This document shows, piece after piece, positions 41,500 through 53,624 of a stretch of 64,000 bases of DNA. Every line of letters starts with the position of its first letter. Position 1 is the first letter of the stretch. The notes beneath the pieces were generated by a model. It worked only from the letters and a program-made list of their open reading frames with translations. It did not search any database and was not told where the DNA came from. The translations under genes and the position numbers were made by a program. The stretch comes from Cordilura impudica (lineage: Eukaryota; Arthropoda; Insecta; Diptera; Scathophagidae), in NCBI GenBank assembly GCA_963682025.1, contig OY821521.1, positions 119,956,020 through 120,020,019 of the forward strand, read 5' to 3'.

Positions 41500-44400
41500 C
41501 CTTGCTCCGCAACCATCACAATTCATCAACACAGATGACTGGTCACTACCCAAAAATCTAGTACTAGCTGATCCAACCTTTAACCGTCCTGACAAAATCG
41601 ACATACTATTGGGGGCCGAACACTATCATCAACTGCTATCGATTGGATAAATTAAGTTATCTGAACAATTACCACTACTTCAAAACACAGTATTCGGGTG
41701 GGTTGTTTCAGGTAAAATTCAAAAAGAACACCGCTCAAAGGTAGCATGTGGAGTATGCACCGCCGATGAAAGTCTCGAGCTTTCCATAGCTCGCCTATGG
41801 GGGTTAGATGAAATTAAAACCAATGACAAACCGCTCTCCATGTTAGAAAGAAAATGTGAAGAACACTTCACGCAAAATACCTTAAAAAATCACGAAAATC
41901 GATTCGTAGTAAAGATACCATTTCAACAAAGCCCTGATGCTCTAGGCGATTCACATGGAATTGCTCTTAACAGATTTTTTTCGCTTGAGCGTCGACTGCA
42001 GAAAACTCCTGAAATAAGAAGTGAATACATAAAGTTTATGGATAAATATGAGGCACTGGGGCACATGACGAAGATATCATCAGATGCAATCCTATCACCT
42101 AACTATTTCATTCCACATCACTGCGTGTTAAGGCCTGAGAGTTCCACCACAAAACTGCGAGTAGTGTTCGATGCATCTGCTAAAACAACGTCAGGACATT
42201 CACTAAACGACCTCATGTATACAGGTCCGACAGTGCAAAGCGAACTATTGTCTATACTGCTAAGATTTCGATTTCCAAGATTTGTGTTCACCACTGATGT
42301 AGAAAAAATGTATAGACAAGTCCTAAATTCCCCCGAAGATCGCAAATTTCAACTCATCATTTGGAGAAAAGATGCCAAAAAACCCATAACGTATTACCAG
42401 CTCAACACAGTTACATATGGGACAAGAGCTGTACCCTATTTAGCAACAAGGTGTCTACAGCAACTGGCGAAAGAGAACACTGTTCGTTACCCGCAGGCCT
42501 CGAAATTTCTTCAAGAGAATTTCTATGTGGACGATGGCCTGGGTGGCGCAGACAGCTTAGTAGCTATAATACAGTTACAAGAACAGCTAATCCTGATCAT
42601 GAAAGAAAGTGGTTTCAACTTACGAAAATGGTGTGCAAATCATCCACAACTGCTCAGAAATATTCCACAAGGAGATCTAGAAGTAAATTTAGATTTTGAA
42701 AACACAAAAGCTGACTCAATTAAAACATTAGGACTCACATGGCTACCGAAGGATGATAAACTCTGCGTTAAGGTTAACGTCGAAGCGGTCAAAAGGATTA
42801 CGAAACGCAGCGTCACGTCAGATCTTGCCAGACTTTTCGACCCATTAGGAATCCTTTCTCCAATTGTGGTAGCAGCCAAAATTCTCATTCAGAGTTTGTG
42901 GGAACTAAAATTGGACTGGGATCAATCTTTGCCCGAAGAGCTGCACACAAAATGGCTCACATTCCGCTCAGACCTGAACGCATTAAAAACACTGCAAATT
43001 TCAAGGCACATTTTTAAAGGAGAAGTCCCAGAAGCCACTCAATTACACATCTTTACTGACGCATCGGAGAAAGCATATGGAACAGCAGCATATATTCGAT
43101 CAGTATGTAAAAACGGCACGATCATAACACGATTGTTATGTGCCAAATCTCGAGTAGCACCACTCAAAAAACAAACAATACCACGACTGGAGCTGTGTGC
43201 AGCAGTGCTCGGAGCGCAGTTATCAGCCAAAATCACAGCTGATCTTCAATTTACAAGTCCAATATGGTTTTGGACTGATTCAGAAATAGTATTGTCATGG
43301 ATACACTCATCCTCAGCATTATTTAATACCTTTGTGGAAAATCGAATATCAGTCATCCAAGAAACGACACGAGCTGAACAATGGCGTCACGTCAGCTCAA
43401 AATATAATCCAACAGACATTTTATCTCGGGGAATGTCACCAAAGGCATTGAAGGAATGTACCTTATGGTTTTGTGGACCTTTATTCCTACATGGCAAAGA
43501 AACAGGTTGGCCCCCAAGATTCAATCCAAGTTCTTCTATCAACAACAATATAGAAAGAAAACGAAAGGCACCCGAAATCACTTGTCGCAACAGTAGCTGA
43601 GCCTGATTTTATATATAAAATCAAACACAAGAATTCCTTCCATCGCCTACAGCGAATTGTAGGATACGTTTTGCGCTTCATAAACCATACCAGGCGTAAA
43701 AGAGAGCATCGAGAGGCTCAAATATCTTTAACGACGACGGAATTGAATTTATCACTATTTCCAATCATCAAACAAATGCAAACGTCAGAATTTAAAGATG
43801 AAATTCAGCAGCTGAAGAGATACAATGAATTACGAGGAGCATGCAGTTTAAGCAATCTTTCACCATTTTTGGACAAAGATGGCCTAATTCGTGTTGGCGG
43901 TCGACTAGACGCTTCATCATTGGCATATGACTCAAAACATCAGTTGCTCATCCCGTACAATGATCCCATTTCAAAAATAATATTTGAAATGACTCACAAA
44001 AGCAATAAACATTGTGGTGCACAAACGTTACTTGGAATTGTGCGACAACGGTATTGGCCAATAAAAGGAAAAATTATGGCTCGAGCCACAATTCATCGTT
44101 GCACAGTATGCAGCAGAGCCAAACCAGTGCTATTCAACCAAGTAATGGGAAATTTGCCTTCTACACGAGTGACACCAGCAAGACCATTCATAAACTGTGG
44201 AGTCGACAACTGTGGTCCAATAACAGTACACTACAAACTGCGTGGAAAAAGGCCGCACAAGGCATATATTGCAGTATTTTGTTGCTTTGCTACGAAGGCG
44301 GTGCATTTGGAGCTTGTGAGTGATCTCACCACCGACGCATTTATTGGTGCTCTTAAAAGATTCATCGGCCGGCGTGGGCACTGCCAAAATTTATATTGTG

Positions 44401-45282
44401 ATAATGCGACATTGCCTGAACTATCAACGGTAATTTACTCGTCCGACGCTCAAACAGCAATCACAAATGCATGCAACAAAAAGGGTATACAATTTAAATT
44501 CATACCCCCCAAGAGCGCCATACTTTGGGGGCCTATGGGAAGCCCCAGTTAAATCCGCCAAGCATCTTCTTGTCAGAAGCTTAGGTAATGCATCTTTGAC
44601 ATACGAGGAACTAGAAACACTGGTAATTGAAATTGAGGCAATACTGAACTCCCGACCAATTTCATCCATGTCAAATGATCCTAACGACATAGCTGCCCTC
44701 ACTCCAGGACATTTTCTAATCGGAGAACCATTGACAGCCCAAATTGATGCACAGGCTAAACCCATAACCTCTAGCTTGGCAACCAGATGGAAGTTAGTTT
44801 CTCATCTGAAACATGAATTTTGGAACAGGTGGTCGAGGGACTACCTCAACGAACTACAATACCGGAATAAATGGCAAGAGCGGTCGAAAAACCTTAAAGA
44901 AGGTGATATTGCTATCGTCAAGGAGGATAACGTTCCAGTCATGAAATGGCCTTTAGGACGAATAATAAAAACCTATAAGGGAATCGACGAAACAGTTAGA
45001 GTTGCAGATATTAAAACGGCTTCAGGCGTATTTAAGCGAGCAATTCGATATCTGGCACCACTTCCTAGAGTTAAAGACGACGATGAAGAATGGCAGCAAA
45101 AATCAAATCAACAGGCTACAACATCAACCGACAATTGTAAACTGCAGCCCTCTGAATCACCATCACCATCTGATGAAATTCCAAAAAATAAAAAACGACG
45201 GCTATTAACTCTTCCCAGTATGCCCATCTTACTAATAGCATTGCTCGCTCTTCCACTCATTTCGCAGGAAGGGTGGAAATAA
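41500..45282 (+). pseudogene. pol of element H: protease remnant, RT, RNase H, integrase
   Basis: The protease is reduced to its C-terminal half (LVLADPTFNRPDKIDILLGA, VFGWVVSG); no D-S/T-G motif is found between gag and this part, so the active site is deleted. RT: TKLRVVFDASA, FTTDVEKMYRQV, FYVDDGLGGAD (near 42,521). RNase H: HIFTDASEKAYGTAA and WTDSEIVLSWI. Integrase: HKSNKHCGAQ and CTVCSRAKP finger; D,D,E in CGVDNCGPI, LYCDNATLPE and LWEAPVKSAK. C-terminal DUF5641: GDIAIVKEDNVPVMKWPLG. Lesions: stop 41,648-41,650, frame shifts near 43,595 and 44,508. The frame ends in a hydrophobic stretch (MPILLIALLALPLI) that probably doubles as the env signal peptide. Confidence 0.85.
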
Positions 45283-46096
45283 CAGAACTTAAATCAGACA
45301 TGGGCTTACACTTCGAAGGAATTGGCAACACGCGAATATCACGATCTGAATATTGGCGAGAAATGGCTGCATTCACTAATAGAACTACAGCTCTGCAACA
45401 TTTATGCAAACTCATGAATCAAAAGGCAATTTGCTTAAACACACTGCAAACTATTGAATTCGGCCTAGCTGACTTGAAAGCTGAAAATATTCTCCTGAAC
45501 GGCAAGAGAACTAAACGTGGCGCAGTAAACTTTGTCGGCAACATCGCTAACACACTTTTCGGTGTCTTAGATTCAAACTATGCAGATCAAATGTCGAATA
45601 CCATCAACTCATACAAAGATTGACCTAGAAGCCAGAGAAGTGGATTACAAACTTTACATCTATAAACACATACTCACTGTTTATCTACACTCATTATTTT
45701 AAGGGTTCTGGTCAACTCAAAATAAATCCAGATTGCATGCTCAAGCACAAGTCATTTGTTATCCAAGGTCATAAAACATATTCATCTTCGTCCCAGTCAT
45801 CATACACAGCCATTGCAAACATAAGCAACATCATGTATCCAATTGAAAGGCAATCATTTGGTGAAAATTTCAACATCAAACACTATTCTGATCAACTTCA
45901 AAATCTATCTGATATTCAGCGTAAACTACACCAACAAGTATTGCATGAATTGCCATTACAAATAAAGCACATCAATTACCATCATACAAAGATTGACCTA
46001 GAAGCCAGAAAAGTGAATTACAAACTTTACAGTTATGAACACATACTCACTTTTTATCTACACTCATTATTTTTCAACTATTCAACTTTTTTGTAA
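45230..46096 (+). pseudogene. env remnant of element H (insect F-protein type)
   Basis: After the hydrophobic segment at about 45,218-45,262, the frame at 45,273-45,623 shows a furin-type site (RTKRG near 45,511) followed by a hydrophobic AVNFVGNIANTLFG, the layout of baculovirus F / errantivirus-type fusion proteins. A later piece (45,737-46,096) keeps KINPDC-type and SFVIQGHKTYSSS sequence from the ectodomain. Between them much of the protein is missing. A block of about 90 bp (starting ACAAAGATTGACCTAGAAGC) occurs twice, at 45,614 and 45,986, so the region is rearranged as well as deleted. No functional envelope protein could be made. Confidence 0.65.
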
Positions 46097-46230
46097 ATGT
46101 CGCTCGTCCAGCAACCACTAATATCAAACTAAATAAATGGAATGATTCAAAAATAAATTTGCCTCAGAAAATGTCAATTCGGCTTTTATAAACAATCAAT
46201 ATGCAAGAGAAAAAGAATACATTCATATTT

Positions 46231-46253
46231 AAAAAAAAAAAAAAAAAAAAAAA
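46231..46253 (+). repeat. A23 run near the 3' end of element H
   Basis: Twenty-three consecutive A bases in the 3' non-coding region (46,097-46,342), which otherwise shows nothing. CACGCCGGGGTGTA directly before the 3' LTR is the likely plus-strand primer region. Confidence 0.7.
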
Positions 46254-46342
46254 CAATAAAATTCATAAACAAACTGTAGCAACTAACATCTATCATGTCA
46301 GCACATTTTTCTTTTTGTGAGCGTAGCTCACGCCGGGGTGTA

Positions 46343-47728
46343 TGTTCAAACTCACAAATTATTTCTTTTGGATATAATGTACACATTCATACATAAAATA
46401 CAAAACGACAACATTTAATTGCTGCATTTAAATTCTATGTAGAAGCATATACATACATTCCGAAACTCATGCAAATAAATTAGTTACGTCATTGTTTGTC
46501 ATTGTTAAAAATAAACAAATAATAAAAATAATTTGTTTACGTCATTATTTAAGTCATTGCCCATTGTTAAAAATAAACAAATAATATAAATCAGCAACAA
46601 TTTAGTAGTTAAGAACCAATTGTTAAAAATAAACAAATATTGTAAATCAGCAATAATTTAGTATTTAAGCACTAACTAAATCAATAATAACAAGTAAGAA
46701 AATTATAGTCGGTCTAGACCGACTATACGATACCCTATACCATGCGTTTAGAAACCCTATCTCTTAGGCCCAACTAACTGGACACAGAAAATAAGCAAAA
46801 ACCACATTTGAGTGGGATTTTTATTAATTTTTTTTGGCTTCAGATATGAAAAAGTTCATATCGGATGATATATCTATATGGGGACTAGGTCCAAAAATGG
46901 ACCGATCCTGATCATGTTTGGTAAAGTCTCTTGTATTTTGCAAAAATATATACAAACAAAATTTGAGAAGAATCAGTGCAATATTTTTGTTTTTTAATAG
47001 ATTTAGGTGAAGATCGGGAAGCAGCTCTATATGGGGCCAAAGGGATCATTTTTGGACTACTCATTAATAGATGTAATGAACGCATACAAACCCAATTTGA
47101 GTAAGATCTATATAACAATTTGGATCTTATGGCAATTTATGTCGATTTCATAGGGGTAATTTGTATGGGGGCTAGGTCTGAACATGGACCGATTCACACC
47201 AATTTCAATAACGTTCATCCCATGGCCGGTAAAAGCTTATACACCAAATTTCGTTAAAATATATTTATATTTGCGACCTGCAGTTTGATTACAAGGTTTA
47301 CATGGACACACAAGCGGACGGACGGACGGACGGACGGACATTGTTAAATCAACTCAAAAAGTGATTCTGATTCGATCGGTATAATTAAAGATGGGTCTAG
47401 GTCAAATATTTTTGGTTGTTACAAACAGCAGCACAAAGTCATTATACCCAAACCACATAGTGGTATAGGGTATAAAAAGAGAATTATCATAACCATTGTC
47501 GTGTTAATTTCTTCTTTTCACCGGCTAACCAAGTTTCAAGTGCTTGCGTTAACTTTTACATTATCTTGGTGCATCAGCTTGATAATAATCAAATAACAAG
47601 TTAATCAGGCAAAACAACCTGTTATTAACAAATAAACAATTTTACATTATCCTGGTATATTACCTGGATAATAAACAATAACAAAAAAAAAAAACAAGTT
47701 AATCAGGCAAAACAGCCTGTCATTAACA
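46343..47728 (+). repeat. 3' LTR of element H, interrupted
   Basis: Matches 28,788-29,385 in two blocks, 46,343-46,688 and 47,472-47,728, separated by a 0.78 kb mini-me-like insertion. Followed by GATAT. Confidence 0.9.
46689..47471 (+). mobile_element. mini-me-like fly repeat inside the H 3' LTR
   Basis: Begins ACAAGTAAGAAAATTATAG with a hairpin GTCGGTCTAGACCGAC, then GATACCCTATACC. Near the right end is GGACGGACGGACGGACGGAC (47,318-47,339), then GATTCGATCGGTATAATTAA, and TAGTGGTATAGGGTATA closes it. This layout, with a GGAC microsatellite and a fixed head, is that of mini-me-type dipteran repeats. The LTR sequence continues cleanly on both sides. Confidence 0.7.
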
Positions 47729-47733
47729 GATAT

Positions 47734-48358
47734 ATAAGTGTTATAATAAATTGTTTTCTTTAAGAAACTACTGATTGCACTAAGGCCCATTACCGGAAAT
47801 TTCGATTGAGTTTAGTCAATTTATTCAGTGCTAAGTTATGTACCACTTTGAGGGATGTTTCGAGTGAAAAGTCAGCAAAGTTGTTTAAATATCTGTATAA
47901 AGTTAAGCCCATAAGGTTATCAACGTTTCGGAATTGGTGATATTGTTGTGTTTTTAATATTTTAATGTTTAATATTTATTTCTAATTTTGAATTTTTTTG
48001 ATTTTTAATACAATAAATAAATAAATAAAAAATAATAAGTCGTGTTTCATTATAATCAAGCGTGACCGGTCAATGATGATGTATATATCCATCAAGTGTG
48101 ACCGGTCAACGATGATGGATGTGTCCATGGATGTGTCCATCATCGTTGACTACTAAACAGCGGTAGAGTGAGCTGTTGAGATATATATTCTATGGTCTAC
48201 ATTCTTTCATAGGTTAGAGTAAGATGCAAAATCACATGTACACAAAAGTTTCGGTCATTTTTGTCATATTGGCCTTAATAAAATGATAGAAACTTTGTTC
48301 TACGTGATGACCGAAACTTCAGTCAGTAATGACCGTCATATCACTGTTCTTGTAGGGT
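47734..48358 (+). repeat. Repeat X, copy 1 (inverted partner at 63,376-63,960)
   Basis: About 620 bp from ATAAGTGTTATAATA through AAGGCCCATTACCGGAAATT, TAAGTCGTGTTTCATTATAA and GATGATGGATGTGTCC to TTCTTGTAGGGT. Non-coding. Its inner end touches the CK2-beta pseudogene. Neither copy shows terminal inverted repeats of its own. Contains short tandem ATGATGGATGTGTCCATGG-type repeats not present in copy 2. Confidence 0.75.
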
Positions 48359-48362
48359 ACCT

Positions 48363-48646
48363 TTCAAGCGCATTGCACAAATTATTGAAAAATATCAAAC
48401 TGGAGATTTCGGACATTGTTCACGTGTATACTGCGAAAGTCAACCAATGTAGCCATTGGGTTCATCTGATATTCCTGGCGAGGCAATAGTTAAAGTACAT
48501 TGCCCAAAATGTGTTGATGTTTATATACCGAAATCATCATGTCACCATCACACGGATAGTACTTTTTTCGGTACTGGTTTTATACATATGTGTGTTATTT
48601 GTGGTGCTCCATGACAGGCCTACTAATCAATTTGTTCCAAGGCTAA
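48363..48646 (+). pseudogene. CkIIbeta: Casein kinase II beta-subunit-like pseudogene, copy 1
   Basis: CK2 beta is the regulatory subunit of protein kinase CK2. The frame from 48,363 reads [28 protein letters not shown], a TAG, then [40 protein letters not shown] and TGF. RPTNQFVPRL follows after a shift (48,617-48,646). All four zinc-binding cysteines (GHC, VYC, HC, KC) remain. No introns interrupt it, so it may be a retrocopy, but both ends are cut: the N-terminal half is replaced by repeat X and the C-terminus is lost. Stellate-type testis genes are also CK2-beta derivatives, so the parent could be either. Confidence 0.8.
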
Positions 48647-48756
48647 GGCTTCAAACACAAATATGGCTTATCAAATACAATAGACTACAGCTCGCATATG
48701 TCATATGGGCGATCGCTATCAAAATTATTGGAAACCTGAAAACGCATGATTTTTTG

Positions 48757-49766
48757 GAAACAAAGTTTCGATTTTGTTTGTATATAACTTTCCTTGTTAT
48801 TATCGGATTTCGGCAATGTATATATCATTGGAAAGCTTTAGTGCCTTTTATTTGGTTTTTAAAAATTCAACATGCATTAACTCATTATGAACCTATTCCA
48901 TTTTTTGTATTTTTGGGAAAGTTTTTTTTTGGAAACATATTATCTCATAAAATGATGTATATAATGTTGATATTTACAGCAACTGAATGAAAGCTGTGCC
49001 CACTAGCTTCATTTTGATATATATTTTGCCCTCTTAACCCATCCAGGACAGGAAATATTAACAATTTAAAATAATAATTTAGAAATAAAAATTTGTAACG
49101 ATTTATTTTGGAGAGAATCTGGCAAACCGCGTAATTTACTGTTACACCGGTGGTATATAATTTGAATGAAACAGTATAATGAATTAAAAGTTAGTTATGA
49201 AAATCGAGTGATTTTTAAAACAAAATTTTCATAATAGGACGGAGAAGAAATGAGGGGGTGCTTTAATACCATGTGCGATAAGGCCATGATGGCTTTATCT
49301 TGTCTTATGTCTTCCCGGAGACACTAAAGTTAAGTATTGAAATCTGGCTTCGCATACTAAAGTTTTTCTGCGTGGCGGCCTGCGGCCGCGCTTAAGGGTT
49401 TTCTCTTCCAGTAGGACACGGCAGGTGGCTTCGCTGAATAAAGTTTTCCTGCGTACGTCACAAGCGAATTTTCCAACAAAATTTTCATAATAGTCTCATT
49501 AAAATCAATAATATCTCCGGTCCTGGAAGGGTTAAAGGACAAAATATATATCAAAATGTAGCTAGTTTTATAGATCATTTTATGAAATAATGCCACGTTA
49601 GCGAAAAAAACTTTCCAAAAACACAAAAAATAGAATAGGTTCATAATGGATTTGGAATTTTTAAATGCAAAGTAAAAGGCACTAAAGTAAGCTTTCCAAT
49701 GATATATATATTGCCGAAATCCGATAATAACAAAGAAAGTTAAATACAAATGAAATCGAAACTTTG
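48757..49766. repeat. Long inverted repeat (hairpin-forming), arms of about 255-300 bp
   Basis: Left arm 48,757-49,058 and right arm 49,512-49,766 are reverse complements with indels (ACAAAGTTTCGATTT, GTTATTATCGGATTTCGGCA, TAACCCTTCCAGGAC-type). The roughly 450 bp centre contains a GC-rich patch (GCGGCCTGCGGCCGCGC near 49,373-49,389) and two related words, CTTCGCATACTAAAGTTTTT and CTTCGCTGAATAAAGTTTTC. No gene. Confidence 0.75.
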
Positions 49767-50640
49767 TCGGTCCGTAACTCCGAAAATAGGCCCGTCGGAA
49801 AAAAAATATTTCTCTGAAATCACCACCAAAGCCCCTAACCCCTGCAAAAAAATCAACAAAATCTGGGCGACGCCCGTAAATTCAACTTAAGCCGATTTTT
49901 TTAAATAAAAAAAATATATGTGGTCAAAAATATATGTAGGTGATCCCAAAATAAAGCACATTTTGCTCTACCCTGCTTAGTTTTCGAGAAAATCGCAATT
50001 ATAAGGAATTTTCATATAAAATTGGATTTTTTGCTTCGAGAAAAACGCATTTTTATGAAACTTTAATTATAGATGATTTAAAATTAAAGCCATTTTTTGC
50101 TCTATCTTGCTTAGTTATGTAACATATGGTAGAAGCTGAATATATACACGTTGAAGAACCCGAAGGAAATGAAGATATAGATCTTGTAAAGGATGTAGTT
50201 TTTAATAAGACACAATATGTATAAGAACAGTTAAAATGATACAACTATTTACATTGTCTGTAATACAAAAATCTCCATCTGCGCCATATCTATAGTTGTA
50301 TCACTTACAGTTTGATCGATAACAATCCAGAACTTTTCTATTGTTTTTAGCAAATTAATTTCTAGCCAAGAGACTCATTGGAAATGTGTATAAAAACCGA
50401 AATTAACTGTCACATCAGTTAATAATTGAAATATTCTGTAACACTAATCATTTGGAACGAGCAACAAATAAAAAGGCATACATAAAAAGAGGAACAAATA
50501 TATATAATAGGAATTTTTACTTTTATTTAACATAAACCAGCTTTACTTATAAAATAATTTATCACAAAGAATTCTTTTCTTTTCATCGTAATAATCATAA
50601 CTAGCAATGCTGTGGATTGGTAAAAGATGATGTGTAAAAC
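49767..50640. other. Non-coding spacer
   Basis: AT-rich sequence with two partly similar blocks (GCTCTACCCTGCTTAGTT near 49,968 and GCTCTATCTTGCTTAGTT near 50,099). Nothing coding recognised. Confidence 0.4.
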
Positions 50641-50812
50641 GCAATATCTTTTTTTTTTTTTTATTAGTATTAAAAATACTTTAAATATTCAAAAAAATTA
50701 CATAAATTCATATTACATTAGTTATAAGTTCTATATAAATAAATTGTATCTTACTACATTTGTAATTCTAAATACATTGTAATTTCTTTCAAGTTTCATA
50801 TTGTTTGGTAAA

Positions 50813-53440
50813 TCATTGAATAGTTTGGATTCGAAAATCTTCAGTATTTCTTAGTGCATACGGTTGTACTTCTCCAACATATTTAATTTGATCGCATAGA
50901 TATTCTGGGGCATCACCTTGTTTCATTTTTTTAATAAAAATTAAAGTGTTGAATTTCAGTCTTTGATTTATATTTAACCATTTTAGTTCTCTAAGCATTT
51001 CGTTGATGTGTTTATTTTGTAGTTTTTGCATTCTTTCTACCTGACTATCATTACAGCAAGTATATATTATTGTCGATCCGTATTCAAAATGTGGTTTAAT
51101 TATTGTATTATAAATATTTATTGCAGTTGTTTTTGATATTTTATTTCGTATTCTTTTAAAAAATCCGATTTTTTCCCGATTTTTTTTACAAGTATAGTCT
51201 ATGTGTTCTTTAAATTTTAAGTCTTTATCTATTATAAATCCGAGATATTTTATGTGTTCAACCATTTCTATTATTTTATCGTTAATTTTAAATATTGCTT
51301 CAGTGTTCCTATTTATTTCAATTATTTTTGTTTTTTTTAGTTTTAGTTTATTCATTTTTAACCAGGTATTAATTTTATTGATGTCATGGTACATATTTGC
51401 TCTGCAACTTTCATCATCATCTCCGTCCGTGTATATTAATGTATCATCTGCGTATAGGACCATTTCACTTCTATCTAATACCTTTGGCATATCATTAATA
51501 TATATAATAAATAAGAGAGCTCCCAAAATTGAGCCTTGTGGTACACCGAAATCATTTCCAATTTCAGTTGACAAAACATTATTAACTTTAGTTATTTGCT
51601 TCCTATTTTTCAAATACGACTTGAACCAATTTAATTCCGTACCTTGTATTCCATACATATAGTTTTTTCACTATAATTTGCCTGTCGATTGTTTCAAAGG
51701 CTCGTTTAAAATCTAAAAAAATTGCCATCACTTTTTTTGTTTTTTCTATATATTTCCATTTACTTATTACATAATTTACAGTCGTTTCACATGAGTATTT
51801 TTTACGAAATCCTGATTGGTACTTTGACAATATAGAGTTTTCTTCAATATATTTTTCTAATTGTTCTTTGACAACTTTTTCCAAAATTTTTCACAGGTTT
51901 TTAATGTGTTTATTGGCCGGTGTTCTTCGCATTTATTTGTTTTTGTCACTTTCAATTGGTGTTATCATAGTTACTTTCCAATTTTCAGGGAATTCACCTG
52001 TTCTAGCGAATTATTTATAATTTTTAATATTGATTCTCCTGTTAAGTTCCAGTTATCAAGAATGATTTTATTAGATATTTTATCATAGTCAGTTTTATTT
52101 TTCATATGTATAATTATATTCTTAAGTTCTAAAATGTTTATTGCACAGAATTTGAATTGTTGGTTTATCACAGTTATTTGGTTTTCATATTGCTCATATT
52201 CTATGGAATCTCTTATTAATTTAATACTATCTACAAAATAATTATTGAATTGACTAGCAATTTCTATATTATCCTTATATTCTACTAGGTTAAATATCAC
52301 AGTTTTTATCACATTATGGTTTTTTTTAATTACTAGATCTTTAATCTCTCTCCACATTTGGTTTTGATCACCCGCATTGTTAATTTTATTATTAATGTAT
52401 TTATTTTTTTCGTTTTCAATTTTCACTTTATATAAATTTCTTATTGTTTTGTAATTGATCCATGCCTGATTTGTATTTTCCAATTTTACTGTTTGGTATT
52501 TAATTATTTTGTCCTTTTTCATTAAACGTAATTCACTATTAAACCACCGATTTATATTGCTTTTTTCCCGTATAATTCTCTTATTAGTAAATTTTTGTAT
52601 AGTTTCTTTAAAGCAATTATCAAATAAAGTTACATTTTCATTAATGTTTTCATTTTCATTGTATCCCATATTTTTACTTAACTCTGTGTTAAATGTCTCT
52701 TTGTTGTACTTAAAAATTTCTAATTCTTGGTTGTCTATGTTGGTATAATTATTTTTTTTCAGTTTTAATTAAAATATTTATCATTTCATGATCCGCTATT
52801 TTATTTGTATTGCTGTTGTTTACTGATATATTACAATTATTTGTTATAACAAAGTCAATTATTGTTCTAGAATTTTTTGCTATTCTAGTATATTCACTAA
52901 CTAATTGCCTAAGACCATTATCATTTAGTATGCATTCAAGTTGATTTTTATGTGTCGAATTTTTAGACCAATCAATATTAAAATCTCCTGTTATTAAAAT
53001 ATCACAGTTATAATCACTTATTTCATCTAAAACTTCTTCAAAACTTTTACAAAACTCCGACTCTCCATAACTAGGCGATCTGTATATTGCAGCAATTATT
53101 ATTTGATTGTCTTCACATACTAACATCCAGTATTTAGCACCTTCTATCTTTTCAATAATTTTAGTTAGTTTCCATATCTTTTTAAAATAAATAATGACTC
53201 CACCAGTTCTTATAGAAGTAGAAAACCATATAATATGATCATATCCTTGTAATATAATTTCATTTTCTTCTATGTCTTTTGTAATGTGGGTCTCCGAAAG
53301 TATAAATAAGTCCGGGTTTTCTTTCGATGCAATGACTTCCACTTGATTATATTTATTTACCAATCCTTGTACCCGGGTTTTCTTTCGATGCAATGACTTC
53401 GACTTGATTATATTTGTTTACCAATCCTTGTACATTTGTG
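50813..53440 (-). pseudogene. LINE ORF2: APE endonuclease and reverse transcriptase
   Basis: Endonuclease: LSETHI, AIYRSPSYGE, ITGDFNIDW, SRTIIDFVITN and KIADHEMI, with the catalytic residues in place. RT: CEEHRPINTL, YQSGFRKKYSCETTVNYV, IFLDFKRAFETIDR, FGVPQGSILGALLFIIYIND, LYADDTLIYT and IKYLGFIIDKDLKFK, ending QPYALRNTEDFRI. Lesions: a tandem duplication of about 60 bp at about 53,313-53,432 in the first endonuclease codons, a frame shift in the A-run near 52,757, and frame shifts near 51,970 and 51,665. Catalytic motifs survive but the frame is broken. Confidence 0.8.
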
Positions 53441-53624
53441 TATAGAGCACGTATATTCTTTGATTGTTAAACTGATAAGCCACTTTTTCTCATTTTTAAA
53501 TTCAATTTATTCTGATAAACGGGGTATTCTCTACTGTTTGTAAAATGGTTTTCATCTAAATCCATATTTAGTTTATTGTTCATTTTCATACAATTTATAC
53601 ATTTCATTATCTGCTCCGTATTTT

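Larger units (their letters stand above)
28788..47728 (+). mobile_element. BEL/Pao retrotransposon H with env remnant, carrying nested element N
   Basis: 5' LTR 28,788-29,385 and 3' LTR 46,343-47,728 (the latter enlarged by a mini-me-like insertion) are flanked by GATAT on both sides (28,783-28,787 and 47,729-47,733), a 5 bp duplication typical of BEL/Pao. Internal order: primer site, a short leader invaded by element N (29,458-39,604), gag, protease remnant, RT, RNase H, integrase, env remnant. Without N and the LTR insertion it would be about 8.0 kb. Frame shifts and deletions make it non-functional. Confidence 0.9.

Noticed and set aside
49357..49749. 130-codon minus-strand frame and its 159-codon partner at 48,511-48,990
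   Set aside because: They are the two arms of the long inverted repeat read in corresponding frames. The second frame only partly overlaps the CK2-beta pseudogene and is not itself a gene.
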